64,000 nucleotides of DNA from Methanococcoides sp052057775 (GCF_052057775.1 NZ_CP195121.1:1302001-1366000), one strand, 5' to 3'. Positions 9,560-19,168 are shown, numbered from the stretch's first letter. The notes: generated by a model not told the origin, from the letters alone. Numbers and translations are program-made.

Positions 9560-9600
9560 TGTCAGAAACGGTTTTAATCTATCCTGAGGAGATAAAAAAT

Positions 9601-10506
9601 ATGCATGAAGATCTGGGAACTGTTCTAAACAAGGGATTTGGAACATGGGTACGTAATTTAGGAATAGCCATACCTTTCATCTTTAACATGCTTCTAAGTA
9701 TGCTTGTCCTTTTAATGGCCTTTATCATCCTGTCCTTCATTGTACTTGCACCATTTGCATCCGGGATCTCGGATCCGTCTTCCCTTTCTCCTGAAGAAAC
9801 AATGGAGATGATCATGCCTCTGTTCAATGAAAGCATTGGCATAGTCATTGTATTTGTTATCCTAACAATGCTGGTAATGGCATTCGTCCAGTCCTACTTC
9901 ACTGCCGGTGCTGTGGGAATGGCAAAATCAGCTTGCGAATCCGGGCATACGACACTTTCTGATATGTTCAGTTATGCACATAAGAATGTCATTAACCTGC
10001 TTCTGGCAAAGATTATGGTATTCCTGATAATCCTCGCAGGTGTCATCTTTATGGTACCCGGGGCGCTTGTTACGAACGACTTTGGCGCATTGATGTCCAA
10101 CCCCGAGAACGCGTTAGTCTCAAGTGCAATGCTGCTATTTGGTTTTCTTCTGTGGGTCGTTTATGCAGTGATCGTTTCCATTGTGCTGATTCCTCTGGAG
10201 TTCTGTCTGGTAGTGGATAATCTTGATCCTATGTCCGGTCTTAAAAAAGCCTATGGTTTTTTCAAGGGGAACAAGCTGGATGTCCTGTTGCTTTTCCTTG
10301 TGATGATCAGCATATCTGTCCTGAGCAACCTTCTCAGTGAAGTTATGTCTACTATAGAAGCTGTCGGAGCTGTCTGGGCATTTATCAGTTTCATTCTTTC
10401 GATCGGAGTGATCCAGCCACTTATCACAGTATGGTGGACCCGCCTTTACATGTCAAGGTCAGGAAAAGAACTGTATGATATAAGCGAGCTTCTTGAGTAT
10501 CCTTGA
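9601..10506 (+). CDS. multi-pass membrane protein of unknown function
   Basis: This 301-residue hydrophobic protein has about six predicted helices, for example IAIPFIFNMLLSMLVLLMA, SIGIVIVFVILTMLVMAFV and VLLLFLVMISISVLSNLL. It resembles the archaeal proteins with a glycerophosphodiester-phosphodiesterase-like membrane domain, but no catalytic motif can be seen. The start at 9601 is chosen from the ribosome site GAGGAG and the TATA box upstream. It is divergent from the DUF523-like gene, and their promoters share the ~80-bp gap. Confidence 0.7.
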   Translation: MHEDLGTVLNKGFGTWVRNLGIAIPFIFNMLLSMLVLLMAFIILSFIVLAPFASGISDPSSLSPEETMEMIMPLFNESIGIVIVFVILTMLVMAFVQSYFTAGAVGMAKSACESGHTTLSDMFSYAHKNVINLLLAKIMVFLIILAGVIFMVPGALVTNDFGALMSNPENALVSSAMLLFGFLLWVVYAVIVSIVLIPLEFCLVVDNLDPMSGLKKAYGFFKGNKLDVLLLFLVMISISVLSNLLSEVMSTIEAVGAVWAFISFILSIGVIQPLITVWWTRLYMSRSGKELYDISELLEYP

Positions 10507-10596
10507 AAGATAGATATCTATTGACAGATCTAACGCTGCCTGAATGATTTTTCACGATCCGATCTGCCTTCAAATCAGGAGGAGGTCAAATATTTT

Positions 10597-11505
10597 TCAG
10601 GTTCTTCCAAGGAGTTTGCATGCCTGACAAAGTTCAGCCGTACATGGTTCTCCGCATATCCTGCAATCCGTAAGCTCTGCCTGTGGGAATTCCCTTCCAA
10701 GTATACCTACCATCTTGTCGAATCCCCTGAGGATGGAGTACTTGGTTCCGGGGTGCTTTACTTCGAACTCGTTTATCATGTCCCGGACCTCTCCCCTGAG
10801 GGCCTCATGGGCATACGGGCATTCGCTCATATCGAAAGGAAGCTCGTTCACAATAGCATAAAGTGCGATCTCTTTCTCAGGGACCTTGCGCAAAGGCTTT
10901 GCACGAAGCACGAGACCTTCCAGCGCTCTTGGCGGTGAGAGACGTATCATACGTTCCACATCGCCTCCGAGGTGGTTCATCATGACGGTCTGGGCCTCAT
11001 CGTCAAGGTTGTGGCCGGTGGCAAGTTTCGTAGCACCTATCTCATTCGCGATCTTGTTCATCAGTGACTTTCTCAGGACGCCACAGTAGCTGCATGCACC
11101 AAGCTCTCTCTCCTGTGCTGTCAGCTCATCCAGCGTTTTTCCGTACTCGTCCTTAAAAGAGCGTACAATGTGCCTGACACCCAGCTCTGATGTGAGCTTT
11201 CTTGCCTTTTCAAGCGTAACTTCCCTGTAGCCTTCAATGCCCTCGTCAATAGTGATGGCGACAAGTTCCACATCCCGCCTTTTGCTGAATATCTTGTGAA
11301 GCACATGCAGCAGGACGACACTATCCTTGCCTCCGCTAAGTGCGACAGCAATGATGTCGCCTTTCTCGACATTGTACTGTTTCCTGATGGTCAGCTTGAT
11401 CTTGCGTTCCACATCTTCAATGAAATGTTTCTTGCAAAGGTGCATGCCGGAGTACTTCTGGAAAATAATGGCATCCCTGTTACATTTCATGCATTTTATA
11501 GGCAT
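10597..11505 (-). CDS. ncsA: tRNA 2-thiolation enzyme, NcsA/TtuA (Ctu1) family
   Basis: This is an adenylating sulfur transferase that thiolates uridine in tRNA (position 34 or 54, by family). The N-terminal zinc finger MKCNRDAI...MHLCKKH, the PP-loop ALSGGKDSVVLLH (near residue 55), the middle cysteine pair CSYCG (where TtuA/NcsA bind an Fe-S cluster), GHNLDDEAQT, and the C-terminal zinc finger CRICGEPC...CQAC are all present at the usual length of 302 aa. It stands alone between convergent and divergent neighbours. Whether it acts on U34 or U54 cannot be decided from sequence alone. Confidence 0.88.
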   Translation of the reverse strand: MPIKCMKCNRDAIIFQKYSGMHLCKKHFIEDVERKIKLTIRKQYNVEKGDIIAVALSGGKDSVVLLHVLHKIFSKRRDVELVAITIDEGIEGYREVTLEKARKLTSELGVRHIVRSFKDEYGKTLDELTAQERELGACSYCGVLRKSLMNKIANEIGATKLATGHNLDDEAQTVMMNHLGGDVERMIRLSPPRALEGLVLRAKPLRKVPEKEIALYAIVNELPFDMSECPYAHEALRGEVRDMINEFEVKHPGTKYSILRGFDKMVGILGREFPQAELTDCRICGEPCTAELCQACKLLGRT

Positions 11506-11672
11506 TTGAAAGAGCTCCTTTCCTTCTCAAAAGAAACTATGATATTAGAACTTTGGGGTTTTAACAGATGCTCTGAAGGATTATACTATGTTAATCCTGT
11601 ATCTGTAAAATACCCATCTTCGCCTGTCATCACATCAAAACGTTAATTTACATATAAAGTAATCTTATTCCG

Positions 11673-12401
11673 ATGGATGGCATACTGTCACTAAGCAATG
11701 TTTCTAAAAGCTTCGGGAACTTTCCCGTTCTCAAAAGCATTGATCTGGACATAAAAAAAGGTGAATTCGTTGCCATACTTGGTCCCAACGGGGCCGGCAA
11801 GACCACCCTTGTTAAGATCATGTCCACCCTTTCCTCTCCTTCGAAAGGTTCAGTTGAGATCAATGGACATAACGTTGCAGATGATCCGGCTTCAGTAAGA
11901 CGCATGATCGGGGTTATCTCCCATGAAACACATCTGTACAACGACCTTACGGCAGAGGAGAACCTGCGTTTCTTCGGGAAGATGTATGGGATCGGTTCAG
12001 ATGATCTGGGACATCGTATCCATAAGCTTCTGGATCAGGTAGAACTTACCGGCAGAGCTGATGACAGGGTTTCCACTTTTTCCAGAGGTATGAAACAGCG
12101 GCTTTCCATTGCAAGGTCACTGATACATGAACCACAGCTATTGTTCCTCGATGAGCCATATACAGGACTGGACCAGCACGCAAGCCTGACCTTTGAGAAG
12201 GTCCTTCAGGAACTGGATCCTCAGGATACCACAAGGGTGATGGTGACCCACGATATCACGAACACGTTCAAAATGTGCAGCCGTGTCCTTATACTGGACG
12301 GCGGGAGGATCGTATTCGACGGTCCGATATCTGAAGTAGGTTCAGCAGAAGAACTAAAAGAGATCTACATGTCTAAGGTAAGCAGTCACATTTCAGTATG
12401 A
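11673..12401 (+). CDS. ccmA: heme exporter ATP-binding protein CcmA
   Basis: This is the ABC ATPase of cytochrome c maturation. Walker A is GPNGAGKTTLV, the signature lies in FSRGMKQRLSIARSL, Walker B is LLFLDEPYTGLD, and the switch His is in VMVTHDIT. It is followed after 13 bp by ccmB and then ccmC, which identifies it among the many similar ATPases. In Methanosarcina this pathway supplies multiheme cytochrome c to the membrane. The promoter region upstream is AT-rich. ccmE and ccmF are not in this window. Confidence 0.88.
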   Translation: MDGILSLSNVSKSFGNFPVLKSIDLDIKKGEFVAILGPNGAGKTTLVKIMSTLSSPSKGSVEINGHNVADDPASVRRMIGVISHETHLYNDLTAEENLRFFGKMYGIGSDDLGHRIHKLLDQVELTGRADDRVSTFSRGMKQRLSIARSLIHEPQLLFLDEPYTGLDQHASLTFEKVLQELDPQDTTRVMVTHDITNTFKMCSRVLILDGGRIVFDGPISEVGSAEELKEIYMSKVSSHISV

Positions 12402-12414
12402 TCGGGAGTTTTCA

Positions 12415-13089
12415 ATGATACGTATCCTTGATATCGCAGCAAAGGACCTTAAGGAGGAATTCCGCACAAAGCAGATGCTCAATTCCATGGTCATCTTCTC
12501 ACTGCTCGTTATCGTTATATTCAGCATTTCCTTTGGTTCTATCCTTGGTTCTTCGGAGAGTGTGGCCATGGTCGCACCGGGAGTTCTCTGGATAGCGTTC
12601 ATCTTTGCAGGCTCCATCGGCCTCTCCCGCTCCTTTGTGGCGGAGCTGGAGAATGGTTGCCTTGAAGGATTGAAACTCTGTCCTGTGGGCAGGTCTGTGA
12701 TCTACACAGGAAAGGCTGTTGCGAACATCATCCTGATGCTTATAGTGGAGCTTATCACGATCCCGCTTTTCGTTATCCTGTTCAACTACAACATCGGCGG
12801 GTTGCTGTTACTGTCCCTGGTGATCGCTCTGGGGACCATCGGTTTTGTCTGTGTGGGTACACTTCTCTCTGCACTGACAGTGAACACCCGCACCCGTGAG
12901 ATCCTGCTTCCTGTACTGCTTCTGCCACTGGTATTGCCTGTGCTGATACCTGCTGTGATGGCAACGGGAAGTACACTTTCCGGAGCTTCAATGTGGGATA
13001 TATCACAGGAGCTGAGATTGCTGGTCATCTATGATGTTGTGTTCTTCCTTGTGGCACAGCTGGTCTTCGAATATGTGATACAGGATTGA
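12415..13089 (+). CDS. ccmB: heme exporter membrane protein CcmB
   Basis: This 224-residue membrane protein has six predicted helices and the CcmB pattern: ILDIAAKDLKEEFRTKQ at the N-terminus, then FIFAGSIGLSRSFVAELENG with the conserved acidic loop ENGCLEGL, and LLPVLLLPLVLPVLIPAV. It is the permease that works with CcmA to deliver or release heme during cytochrome c assembly at the outer face of the membrane. It lies 13 bp after ccmA in the same direction. Confidence 0.88.
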   Translation: MIRILDIAAKDLKEEFRTKQMLNSMVIFSLLVIVIFSISFGSILGSSESVAMVAPGVLWIAFIFAGSIGLSRSFVAELENGCLEGLKLCPVGRSVIYTGKAVANIILMLIVELITIPLFVILFNYNIGGLLLLSLVIALGTIGFVCVGTLLSALTVNTRTREILLPVLLLPLVLPVLIPAVMATGSTLSGASMWDISQELRLLVIYDVVFFLVAQLVFEYVIQD

Positions 13090-13162
13090 AGGCACAGGAT
13101 TGCAGATACAGGATCGTTTCTCGATCGATCAAAAATACTGGAAGCAATGGTAAAAAGATTAA

Positions 13163-13173
13163 TACTTATATAC
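13163..13173 (+). promoter_or_regulatory. internal TATA box before ccmC
   Basis: AATACTTATAT precedes the GGAG (13214-13217) and ATG (13225) of ccmC. It lies inside the longest possible frame, so the earlier start at 13147 is unlikely and ccmC can be transcribed separately from ccmAB. Confidence 0.45.
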
Positions 13174-13224
13174 CGGGGAGTTACTACTACCTACATCATT
13201 CAATCTTATTATCGGAGTTTTCAA

Positions 13225-13932
13225 ATGTCGGACAGGAGTTTTACAGGTAAGGTCTTGCCACTGGTGGCTGCTGCGATCATGCTGCTGGCCATCGGTATGA
13301 TATTCTTCTACCTTCCGGAGATGAAAGGCGAGTCCGGTGAGGTCCTGGACAGCAGCTTCAGGATATTCTATTTCCACATGCCTGTTGCAATTACATCCTA
13401 TCTTGCATTTACAGTAGTATTCATCTCAAGCATCCTCTACCTGAGGAATGGTGAATACAAATGGGATATCGTTTCACGCTCTGCCGCAGAGGTGGGTGTG
13501 GTCTTCGCATTCCTTGTTCTGGTCACAGGTTCCATCTGGGCAAAAGCAACCTGGGGCTGGTACTGGATATGGGAGCCACGCCTTACAACATCCCTTGCAC
13601 TTTTCCTGGTCTACGTAGCTTACCTGCTGCTGCGTCAGGCAGTTGATGCCCCTGACAAGAAAGCACGCCTTGCATCAGTATTCGGCATACTGGGTTTTGT
13701 CTCGGTGCCCCTGAGCTTTCTGTCAATACGCCTCTGGCGTTCAGCACATCCTCTTATGTTCGGTGATGCCTCTTATGGCTCCGGCGGCGGGTTGGAAGGG
13801 ACATCATTGCAGCTGACACTGCTTGTGAACATCATCGCTTTCATACTTGTATTCGCAGCTATAACTTCATACAAGATAGGCAATGAAAAGCTCGAGGAAG
13901 AGGCCAATGCTTTAAGATCATCTCTTAGGTGA
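13225..13932 (+). CDS. ccmC: cytochrome c maturation heme handling protein CcmC
   Basis: This is a six-helix membrane protein of the CcmC/CcsA heme-handling superfamily. The tryptophan-rich WWD-type segment is visible as TWGWYWIWEPRLT, with the flanking histidines FYFHMPVAI (before) and SAHPLMFG (after) that ligate heme. The start at 13225 follows a good ribosome site; the protein is 235 aa. A poly-T tract after the stop (about 13,938-13,960) is a likely terminator. The usual acidic residue of the WxWD motif is Glu here (WEP), which is tolerated in the family. Confidence 0.88.
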   Translation: MSDRSFTGKVLPLVAAAIMLLAIGMIFFYLPEMKGESGEVLDSSFRIFYFHMPVAITSYLAFTVVFISSILYLRNGEYKWDIVSRSAAEVGVVFAFLVLVTGSIWAKATWGWYWIWEPRLTTSLALFLVYVAYLLLRQAVDAPDKKARLASVFGILGFVSVPLSFLSIRLWRSAHPLMFGDASYGSGGGLEGTSLQLTLLVNIIAFILVFAAITSYKIGNEKLEEEANALRSSLR

Positions 13933-14085
13933 TAACTTCTTTTTTCCTTTTTCTTTTCGTGTATTTTGTTTATCTTTCAATTTCATTCATTTTTCAGGTT
14001 GCTTCTTTTCAGAGATCTGCCTTTTTCTTTTCCTTTACCACTTCATCCAGCAAAAAATATAAAGAATAGCTGCCGATTAGGTAGC

Positions 14086-15180
14086 ATGCTCTTTGAACCG
14101 ATTTCCATAGCAGACCTGACCATAAAGAACCGTTTTGTGCGTTCAGCAACCAACGAGTGGCTTGCAGAGGAAGATGGCACTCCTACTGATGCCATTGGCG
14201 ATATGTATGAGGAACTTGCACGCAACGATGTGGGCCTTATAATCACCGGTTATTCCTATGTGAACGTGCAGGGAAAGAGCAATGATAAGCAGCAGGGCAT
14301 CTATGATGACAGGTTCATCGAACCTTACCGGAAGATAACATCAAGGGTTCACAAATACGACTGCCAGATCGTGGTGCAGATCGTGCACGGTGGCCGCCAG
14401 TCCATGATACAGGAAGGTATGTCTCTTCTTGCACCTTCAGCTGTGGAGGATACTTCATCAGGGAAAAGACCTGTGGAAATGACAGAGGAGGACATCCTCA
14501 ACACCATCGAGGACTTTGTGGAAGCTGCAAGGCGTGCAAAGGAGGCAGGATTTGATGGTGTGCAGATACACTGTGCCCATGGTTTCCTACTGAGCAGTTT
14601 CATATCCCCTTACACGAACCAGAGGACTGACAAATGGGGAGGTTCTGTTGAGAGCCGGGCCAGGATCATCACAGAGATTGCAAGGCTCATTCGTGAGAGT
14701 CTTGGCGAGGACTTCCCGATCATGGTAAAGATGAATGCCACGGATGGCTTTGACATCACTTCCGGTAAGTTCGGACTTGATGCTCCTGAATGTGTGGAGA
14801 TCGCAAGTCTTCTTGAGAAGGCAGGTATCTGTGCCATTGAGGTCAGCGGCGGTATATTTGAAGCTGGGGACGTGATGTCCCAGCCGAACATCGATTCAGA
14901 GGAAAAGGAAGCATACTTCAGGCGTTACTCGAAGATGATAAGCGATACTGTGAACATTCCGGTCATACTGGTTGGAGGCATCAGGTCGAAGAAAGTAATG
15001 GAATCCATTTTGAATGGATATGCCGACATGGTCTCGTTCAGCAGGCCTTTCATAAGCGAGCCTGATCTTGTGGTAAAGCTCAGGGATGGCATATCTGACA
15101 AAGCCAGGTGTGTTTCCTGTAACAGGTGTTTCGACCACAATGGAATTCGCTGCAATTATGATTTTGGCGATTCCGCTTAA
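14086..15180 (+). CDS. NADH:flavin oxidoreductase of the Old Yellow Enzyme family
   Basis: This FMN-binding TIM barrel is related to OYE and 2,4-dienoyl-CoA reductase. LFEPISIADLTIKNRFVRSA is the N-terminal FMN loop, VQIVHGGRQS and IHCAHGFLLSSFISP the substrate and FMN binding strands, and ILVGGIRS the phosphate-binding site. The C-terminal pair CVSCNRC resembles the start of the 4Fe-4S site of the larger enzymes, but the second half is absent, so this is the short single-domain form (364 aa). The frame is open from 13966, but homologues begin at LFEP and a TATA-like stretch lies at 14052-14062, so the Met at 14086 is taken. The substrate is unknown. Confidence 0.8.
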   Translation: MLFEPISIADLTIKNRFVRSATNEWLAEEDGTPTDAIGDMYEELARNDVGLIITGYSYVNVQGKSNDKQQGIYDDRFIEPYRKITSRVHKYDCQIVVQIVHGGRQSMIQEGMSLLAPSAVEDTSSGKRPVEMTEEDILNTIEDFVEAARRAKEAGFDGVQIHCAHGFLLSSFISPYTNQRTDKWGGSVESRARIITEIARLIRESLGEDFPIMVKMNATDGFDITSGKFGLDAPECVEIASLLEKAGICAIEVSGGIFEAGDVMSQPNIDSEEKEAYFRRYSKMISDTVNIPVILVGGIRSKKVMESILNGYADMVSFSRPFISEPDLVVKLRDGISDKARCVSCNRCFDHNGIRCNYDFGDSA

Positions 15181-15239
15181 TCTCTTTTTTTGAAATTCGT
15201 GGTCGCATCTTTTTATAGTTTCTTTTCATTCTTTAATTC

Positions 15240-15914
15240 ATGAGGCTGGATGCATATCTTGTTGAAATGGGTTACTTTAAGTCACGTGCACGTTCCAAAC
15301 AGGCAGTTCGTGACGGTCATGTGAAGATAGATGGTAATGTTATAACAAAACCTTCAAAAGATATCTCCATTGATGATAACATCGAAGTCGATGAAGGTCT
15401 TGATATGCCAAAGGGCTATTTCAAGCTGAAAGGTATCCAGGAAGAGACCGGTCTTATCAGCGAAGGTGATAGTGTACTTGATCTTGGTTCCAGCGCGGGC
15501 GGTTTCATCATGTTCGCATCAGGGATTGCCGGTAAGATAAAGGGACTGGAGTTCAGTCGTGATTTCAGGTCGGAACTGGGGCAACTTGTCCATGAGAATG
15601 AGAACGTATCTGTCATTTTCGGGGATGTTTTTTCTGTGCCTCTTGAGGAACTTTCTGAAGAGCCTGTGGATGTTATTCTGAGTGACATGACACTGGAGCC
15701 TCTGGACTCCCTGGCAGCTTTAGAACGTGTACTTCCTTTACTGAAGGATGGTGGAAAGCTTCTTCAGGTCATCAAGATCCCGGACAGGACAAACAGGAGA
15801 CCGCTGATCGCAAAGATAGAGAGCCTCGGTATAGAAGTTCTGCAGGTACTGGAATCCAGAAAGCAGGAAATATATGTGATCGGCAGGAAGGTCGGTTTCA
15901 ATGGAAATCTGTAA
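15240..15914 (+). CDS. S4-domain FtsJ-like methyltransferase (TlyA-like)
   Basis: Residues 1-60 form an S4 RNA-binding domain (MRLDAYLVEMGYFKSRARS...VKIDG). Residues about 75-220 form an FtsJ/RrmJ-type Rossmann fold with VLDLGSSAGGFIMFAS (SAM motif I) and DVILSDMT. This is the arrangement of TlyA, an rRNA 2'-O-methyltransferase, though the archaeal form is short (224 aa). The likely substrate is rRNA or tRNA. It is followed after 37 bp by a DUF2119 gene in the same direction. Confidence 0.75.
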   Translation: MRLDAYLVEMGYFKSRARSKQAVRDGHVKIDGNVITKPSKDISIDDNIEVDEGLDMPKGYFKLKGIQEETGLISEGDSVLDLGSSAGGFIMFASGIAGKIKGLEFSRDFRSELGQLVHENENVSVIFGDVFSVPLEELSEEPVDVILSDMTLEPLDSLAALERVLPLLKDGGKLLQVIKIPDRTNRRPLIAKIESLGIEVLQVLESRKQEIYVIGRKVGFNGNL

Positions 15915-15951
15915 TTAATGGGATAAGTGACTTCATAGGGGTCTGGCCACG

Positions 15952-16533
15952 ATGCTTTTGAAGATCTATGGGAAGGGTCGTCCCTTCAGGTTTTTTGTCG
16001 GAGGTCTGCATGGTCGGGAATGGCGTGATACCTCATCTGTACTTATGAACCTTAATATGCCTTTTTCAGGTAGTCTGGCAGTTATGCCTGTGGTCAATAG
16101 GGGGAAGTATATCTCTACACTCGAAAGTGGGTATTATCATGGTATAGGGAAAGCTATTGTTGATGTTGTTGAGAAGTACAGGCCGGATATCTATGTGGAA
16201 CTTCATTCCTATTCAAAGGGAAATTTCTGCAAGCTTGTATCAAAGGACAGGGTGAACAAGGTAGGGGTGCCTGGATTCAGTTCTCTTGAGAAAGGTGTGC
16301 TTATGGGCTCTGTATCTCCTCACATCCGAAGGGAGTACTTTCCTGTCGAGGCATTGTGCCTGACATTCGAGATCGAGAAAGATAATGCTCGGTCCGGGGA
16401 ATTCGCAGCATGTATACTCGATGTTGTAAAGGGATGTGATTCCAGGGACGATTTCATCGAATATATGATGAAACATTATCCTGAAGTGGCAAAAAAAGCA
16501 ATTGAGGATTATAAAAAGTTCTATGGGTTGTAA
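15952..16533 (+). CDS. DUF2119 protein, M14-peptidase-like
   Basis: This 193-residue protein belongs to the methanogen-specific DUF2119 family. FVGGLHGREWRD resembles the zinc-binding HxxE of M14 carboxypeptidases and succinylglutamate desuccinylases, and YVELHSYSKGNF supplies a second histidine in a matching position. FEIEKDN could hold the catalytic acid. It has no signal peptide. The activity is not established. The stop codon lies inside a hairpin shared with the convergent thermosome gene. Confidence 0.7.
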   Translation: MLLKIYGKGRPFRFFVGGLHGREWRDTSSVLMNLNMPFSGSLAVMPVVNRGKYISTLESGYYHGIGKAIVDVVEKYRPDIYVELHSYSKGNFCKLVSKDRVNKVGVPGFSSLEKGVLMGSVSPHIRREYFPVEALCLTFEIEKDNARSGEFAACILDVVKGCDSRDDFIEYMMKHYPEVAKKAIEDYKKFYGL

Positions 16534-16548
16534 GGTTTCCCTTACAAC
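16527..16548. terminator. bidirectional hairpin between convergent genes
   Basis: GTTGTAAGG (16527-16535) and CCTTACAAC (16540-16548) form a perfect 9-bp stem with a 4-nt loop. It overlaps the stop of the DUF2119 gene and lies 27 bp from the end of the thermosome gene. Confidence 0.5.
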
Positions 16549-16574
16549 TCATTGAATATCGGTTAAATATCAGC

Positions 16575-18197
16575 TTACAAGCTTCCGAGTGCGTCGTAGT
16601 TGTGGATGTTGTGCTCAGGATTAACATCCATCATCTCTCTTCTCTGTGCTTTGAGCATGTCGTCGACACGGAGTACCATGTTAGCAACTTCTGAAGCTGA
16701 TTTGATGGCCTGTTTCTTTACCCTGAGGGGATCGACTATGCCTTTCTCAAGTGTATCATCGATCTCGCCGGTGTAAACATCAAGGCCTGCGTTCTTGATC
16801 TCCCCGTGTTTTGCACGAAGTGAAAGGATAGTGTCAATACCGTCCATACCTGCATTTACTGCAATTTCTTTTGGTATTACTTCCATTGCTTCTGCAAATG
16901 CTGAGATCGCAAGCTGTTCACGACCACCGATGGTAGCTGCAAATGCACGAAGTCCCTGTGCGACCTCGATCTCTGCTGCACCGCCACCAGGAACGATCTT
17001 CTCGTCTTCGATGGTGTTCTTGATAACCTGTAATGTATCATCGATCGTACGCTCGAGGTTGTCTGCCACGTGTTCGAAGGAACCTCTGAGAAGAAGGGTC
17101 ACGGTCTTTGAGCCCTTGCAGTCCCTGAAGTATGTCTTTCCAAGGTCGAATGCTCCGATCTGTTCAACAAGACCTGCATATCCAAGGTCCTTCTCGGAGA
17201 TATCATTGATGTTCTTAACAATATGTGCACCGGTTGCTCTTGAAATACTCTTCACGTCGTCGTCGTTGATACGCCTGATCGCAAAGATGCCTTTCTTCTG
17301 GAAGTAGTCTGCTGCAGCCTGATCGATGTTCTTTGTTCCTATTACGACATTAGCACCTGTATCAACGATCTTGTCAAGTAACTTGTGGAAGTCTTCCTCT
17401 TCCTTTTTCAGGAACTCTGTCAGCTGGTCTGCAGAGCTGATCTGGAATGTTGACTTGTTCTTTGTCTTCTGTACAAGTATATCTGCTGATATGAGAACGA
17501 TCTTTGCATTCTCTACGACTTCAGGCATTGCAGAGTGAAGACGTGCCTTGTTTATCACGATACCTTCAAGGAGTTCGGTCTCTTCGATCGGCTGACCAGG
17601 GTCCTGTGTGATGAGGATGCCTTCATTCACATTGACCTTTCCATCGACCTCTACTTTAAGTACTGCATCGACACAGAGGTCTGCAATAAGATCTCCGTAT
17701 GCTTCAGCACCTTTGCCTGCAATTGCGGTCTTTGCGATCTTCAGCAGAACTTCCCTGTTCTCTTTATTAACCTCTATGGCATAGTTGTCAAGCAGTTCTG
17801 AAGCTTTGTCTGCAGCCTGCAGGAAACCTTTGATTATAATGGTTGGGTGAATACCGGATATGATCAAATCTTCTGCCTTTTCAAGAAGTGATCCTGCAAG
17901 AACAGCTGCACTGGTGGTACCGTCACCTGCGATATCTTCCTGTGTCCTTGCGATCTCCACGATCATCTTTGCAGTAGGGTTCTCGATATCCATTCCCCTG
18001 AGGATCATTGCACCATCGTTGGTGAGTACGATATCTCCCACCGGGTTCACAAGCATCTTGTCCATTCCTTTTGGACCAAGTGTTGTCTTTACGATATTTG
18101 CAATTGCCTTTGCTGCAGCGATGTTCGCGAAAAGGGCCTGCTTGCCCTGTATATGTTCTTTCCTTGGATCTGTTATCATTGCTGGCTGACCTGCCAT
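16575..18197 (-). CDS. ths: thermosome subunit (group II chaperonin)
   Basis: This 540-residue subunit belongs to the ATP-driven archaeal folding chamber. The nucleotide-binding signatures are complete: TLGPKGMDKMLVN, GDGTTSAAVLAG and EKIVPGGGAAEIE. The C-terminus ends plainly at NYDALGSL, without the Gly-Met-rich tail seen in many thermosomes. A TATA box for the minus strand (18281-18290) predicts a leader of about 60 nt, and GGAGG lies 11 bases before the ATG. Methanosarcinaceae have several paralogous subunits, and I cannot say which this is. Confidence 0.95.
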   Translation of the reverse strand: MAGQPAMITDPRKEHIQGKQALFANIAAAKAIANIVKTTLGPKGMDKMLVNPVGDIVLTNDGAMILRGMDIENPTAKMIVEIARTQEDIAGDGTTSAAVLAGSLLEKAEDLIISGIHPTIIIKGFLQAADKASELLDNYAIEVNKENREVLLKIAKTAIAGKGAEAYGDLIADLCVDAVLKVEVDGKVNVNEGILITQDPGQPIEETELLEGIVINKARLHSAMPEVVENAKIVLISADILVQKTKNKSTFQISSADQLTEFLKKEEEDFHKLLDKIVDTGANVVIGTKNIDQAAADYFQKKGIFAIRRINDDDVKSISRATGAHIVKNINDISEKDLGYAGLVEQIGAFDLGKTYFRDCKGSKTVTLLLRGSFEHVADNLERTIDDTLQVIKNTIEDEKIVPGGGAAEIEVAQGLRAFAATIGGREQLAISAFAEAMEVIPKEIAVNAGMDGIDTILSLRAKHGEIKNAGLDVYTGEIDDTLEKGIVDPLRVKKQAIKSASEVANMVLRVDDMLKAQRREMMDVNPEHNIHNYDALGSL

Positions 18198-18280
18198 TGG
18201 ATCTGAACCTCCTGATGATCTGATATATGAATTGGTCTAGTGTTTTTACTAAATTTGATTGAAACTAACTGTGTATGGTT

Positions 18281-18290
18281 CTATAAATAC
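18281..18290 (-). promoter_or_regulatory. TATA box of the thermosome gene
   Basis: Read on the minus strand this is GTATTTATAG, about 85 bp upstream of the thermosome start in the gap shared with the divergent dphB gene. Confidence 0.4.
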
Positions 18291-18364
18291 GTTTCGAATG
18301 ATTCTACTGCGTTTATACCGCATGCTCAAAAACTTTAACATAAAAGCTGGTTTTAAGCGTATTT

Positions 18365-19168
18365 ATGCTTGATTTTGTAGGACTTGGACTTTATGATGAA
18401 AAGGACATATCGTTAAAAGGACTTGAAAAGATACGCAATGCGGATAAGGTCTATGTGGAATTCTATACTTCTGTTCTCATGGGTACCGATCTTGAAAAGA
18501 TGGAAGAGCTCTACCAGAAGAAGATCACAGTCCTTTCAAGGGAGGATGTGGAGCAGCATGCAGAGGACTGGATCGCTGATGCAAAAGGTATGAATGTCGT
18601 ATTCCTTACAGGCGGTGACACCATGGTCTCCACCACTCATGTCGACCTCCGTCTCCGTGCACTTGCCATGGGCATTGAGACTTCTTTAGTTCATGGTGCC
18701 TCCATAGCATCCGCAATATGCGGCCTGTCAGGCCTGCAGAACTACAGATTTGGGAAAGCTGCAACTGTTCCACACCCTTACGTCACCAGCCGTGGAACCA
18801 GGGTGATCTCCGAAACACCTTACGATACTATTAAGATGAACCGGGAGAACGGTCTTCATACGGCTGTGTTCCTTGATATTGACAAGGACAAAGGGTACAT
18901 GACCGTAAATGAAGCCCTTTCCATCCTGCTCGAGGTAGAGGACAAACGCGGCGAAGGTGTCATGCAGGACCGTATCGCAGTAGGCATAGCCCGCGCAGGA
19001 TCTCCATCTCCTGTTGTAAAGGCTGATTATGCAGGATCACTGAAAGATTTCGATCTCGGCGGACCGCTGCATATCCTGATAATCCCGGCAGATCTGCATT
19101 TCGTAGAGGCTGAAGCTCTTGTGAAACTTGCAGACGGTCCTGAAGGCATACTTAAGGATGTGGAATGA
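18365..19168 (+). CDS. dphB: diphthine synthase
   Basis: This SAM-dependent methyltransferase makes diphthine on elongation factor 2, the second step of diphthamide synthesis. It begins with MLDFVGLGLYDEKDISLKG, typical of the family, and has VYVEFYTS, FLTGGDTMVSTTH, HGASIASAICGLSGLQNYRF and IAVGIARAGS, at the usual length of 267 aa. A 7-bp hairpin with T-rich tail follows the stop. Confidence 0.95.
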   Translation: MLDFVGLGLYDEKDISLKGLEKIRNADKVYVEFYTSVLMGTDLEKMEELYQKKITVLSREDVEQHAEDWIADAKGMNVVFLTGGDTMVSTTHVDLRLRALAMGIETSLVHGASIASAICGLSGLQNYRFGKAATVPHPYVTSRGTRVISETPYDTIKMNRENGLHTAVFLDIDKDKGYMTVNEALSILLEVEDKRGEGVMQDRIAVGIARAGSPSPVVKADYAGSLKDFDLGGPLHILIIPADLHFVEAEALVKLADGPEGILKDVE

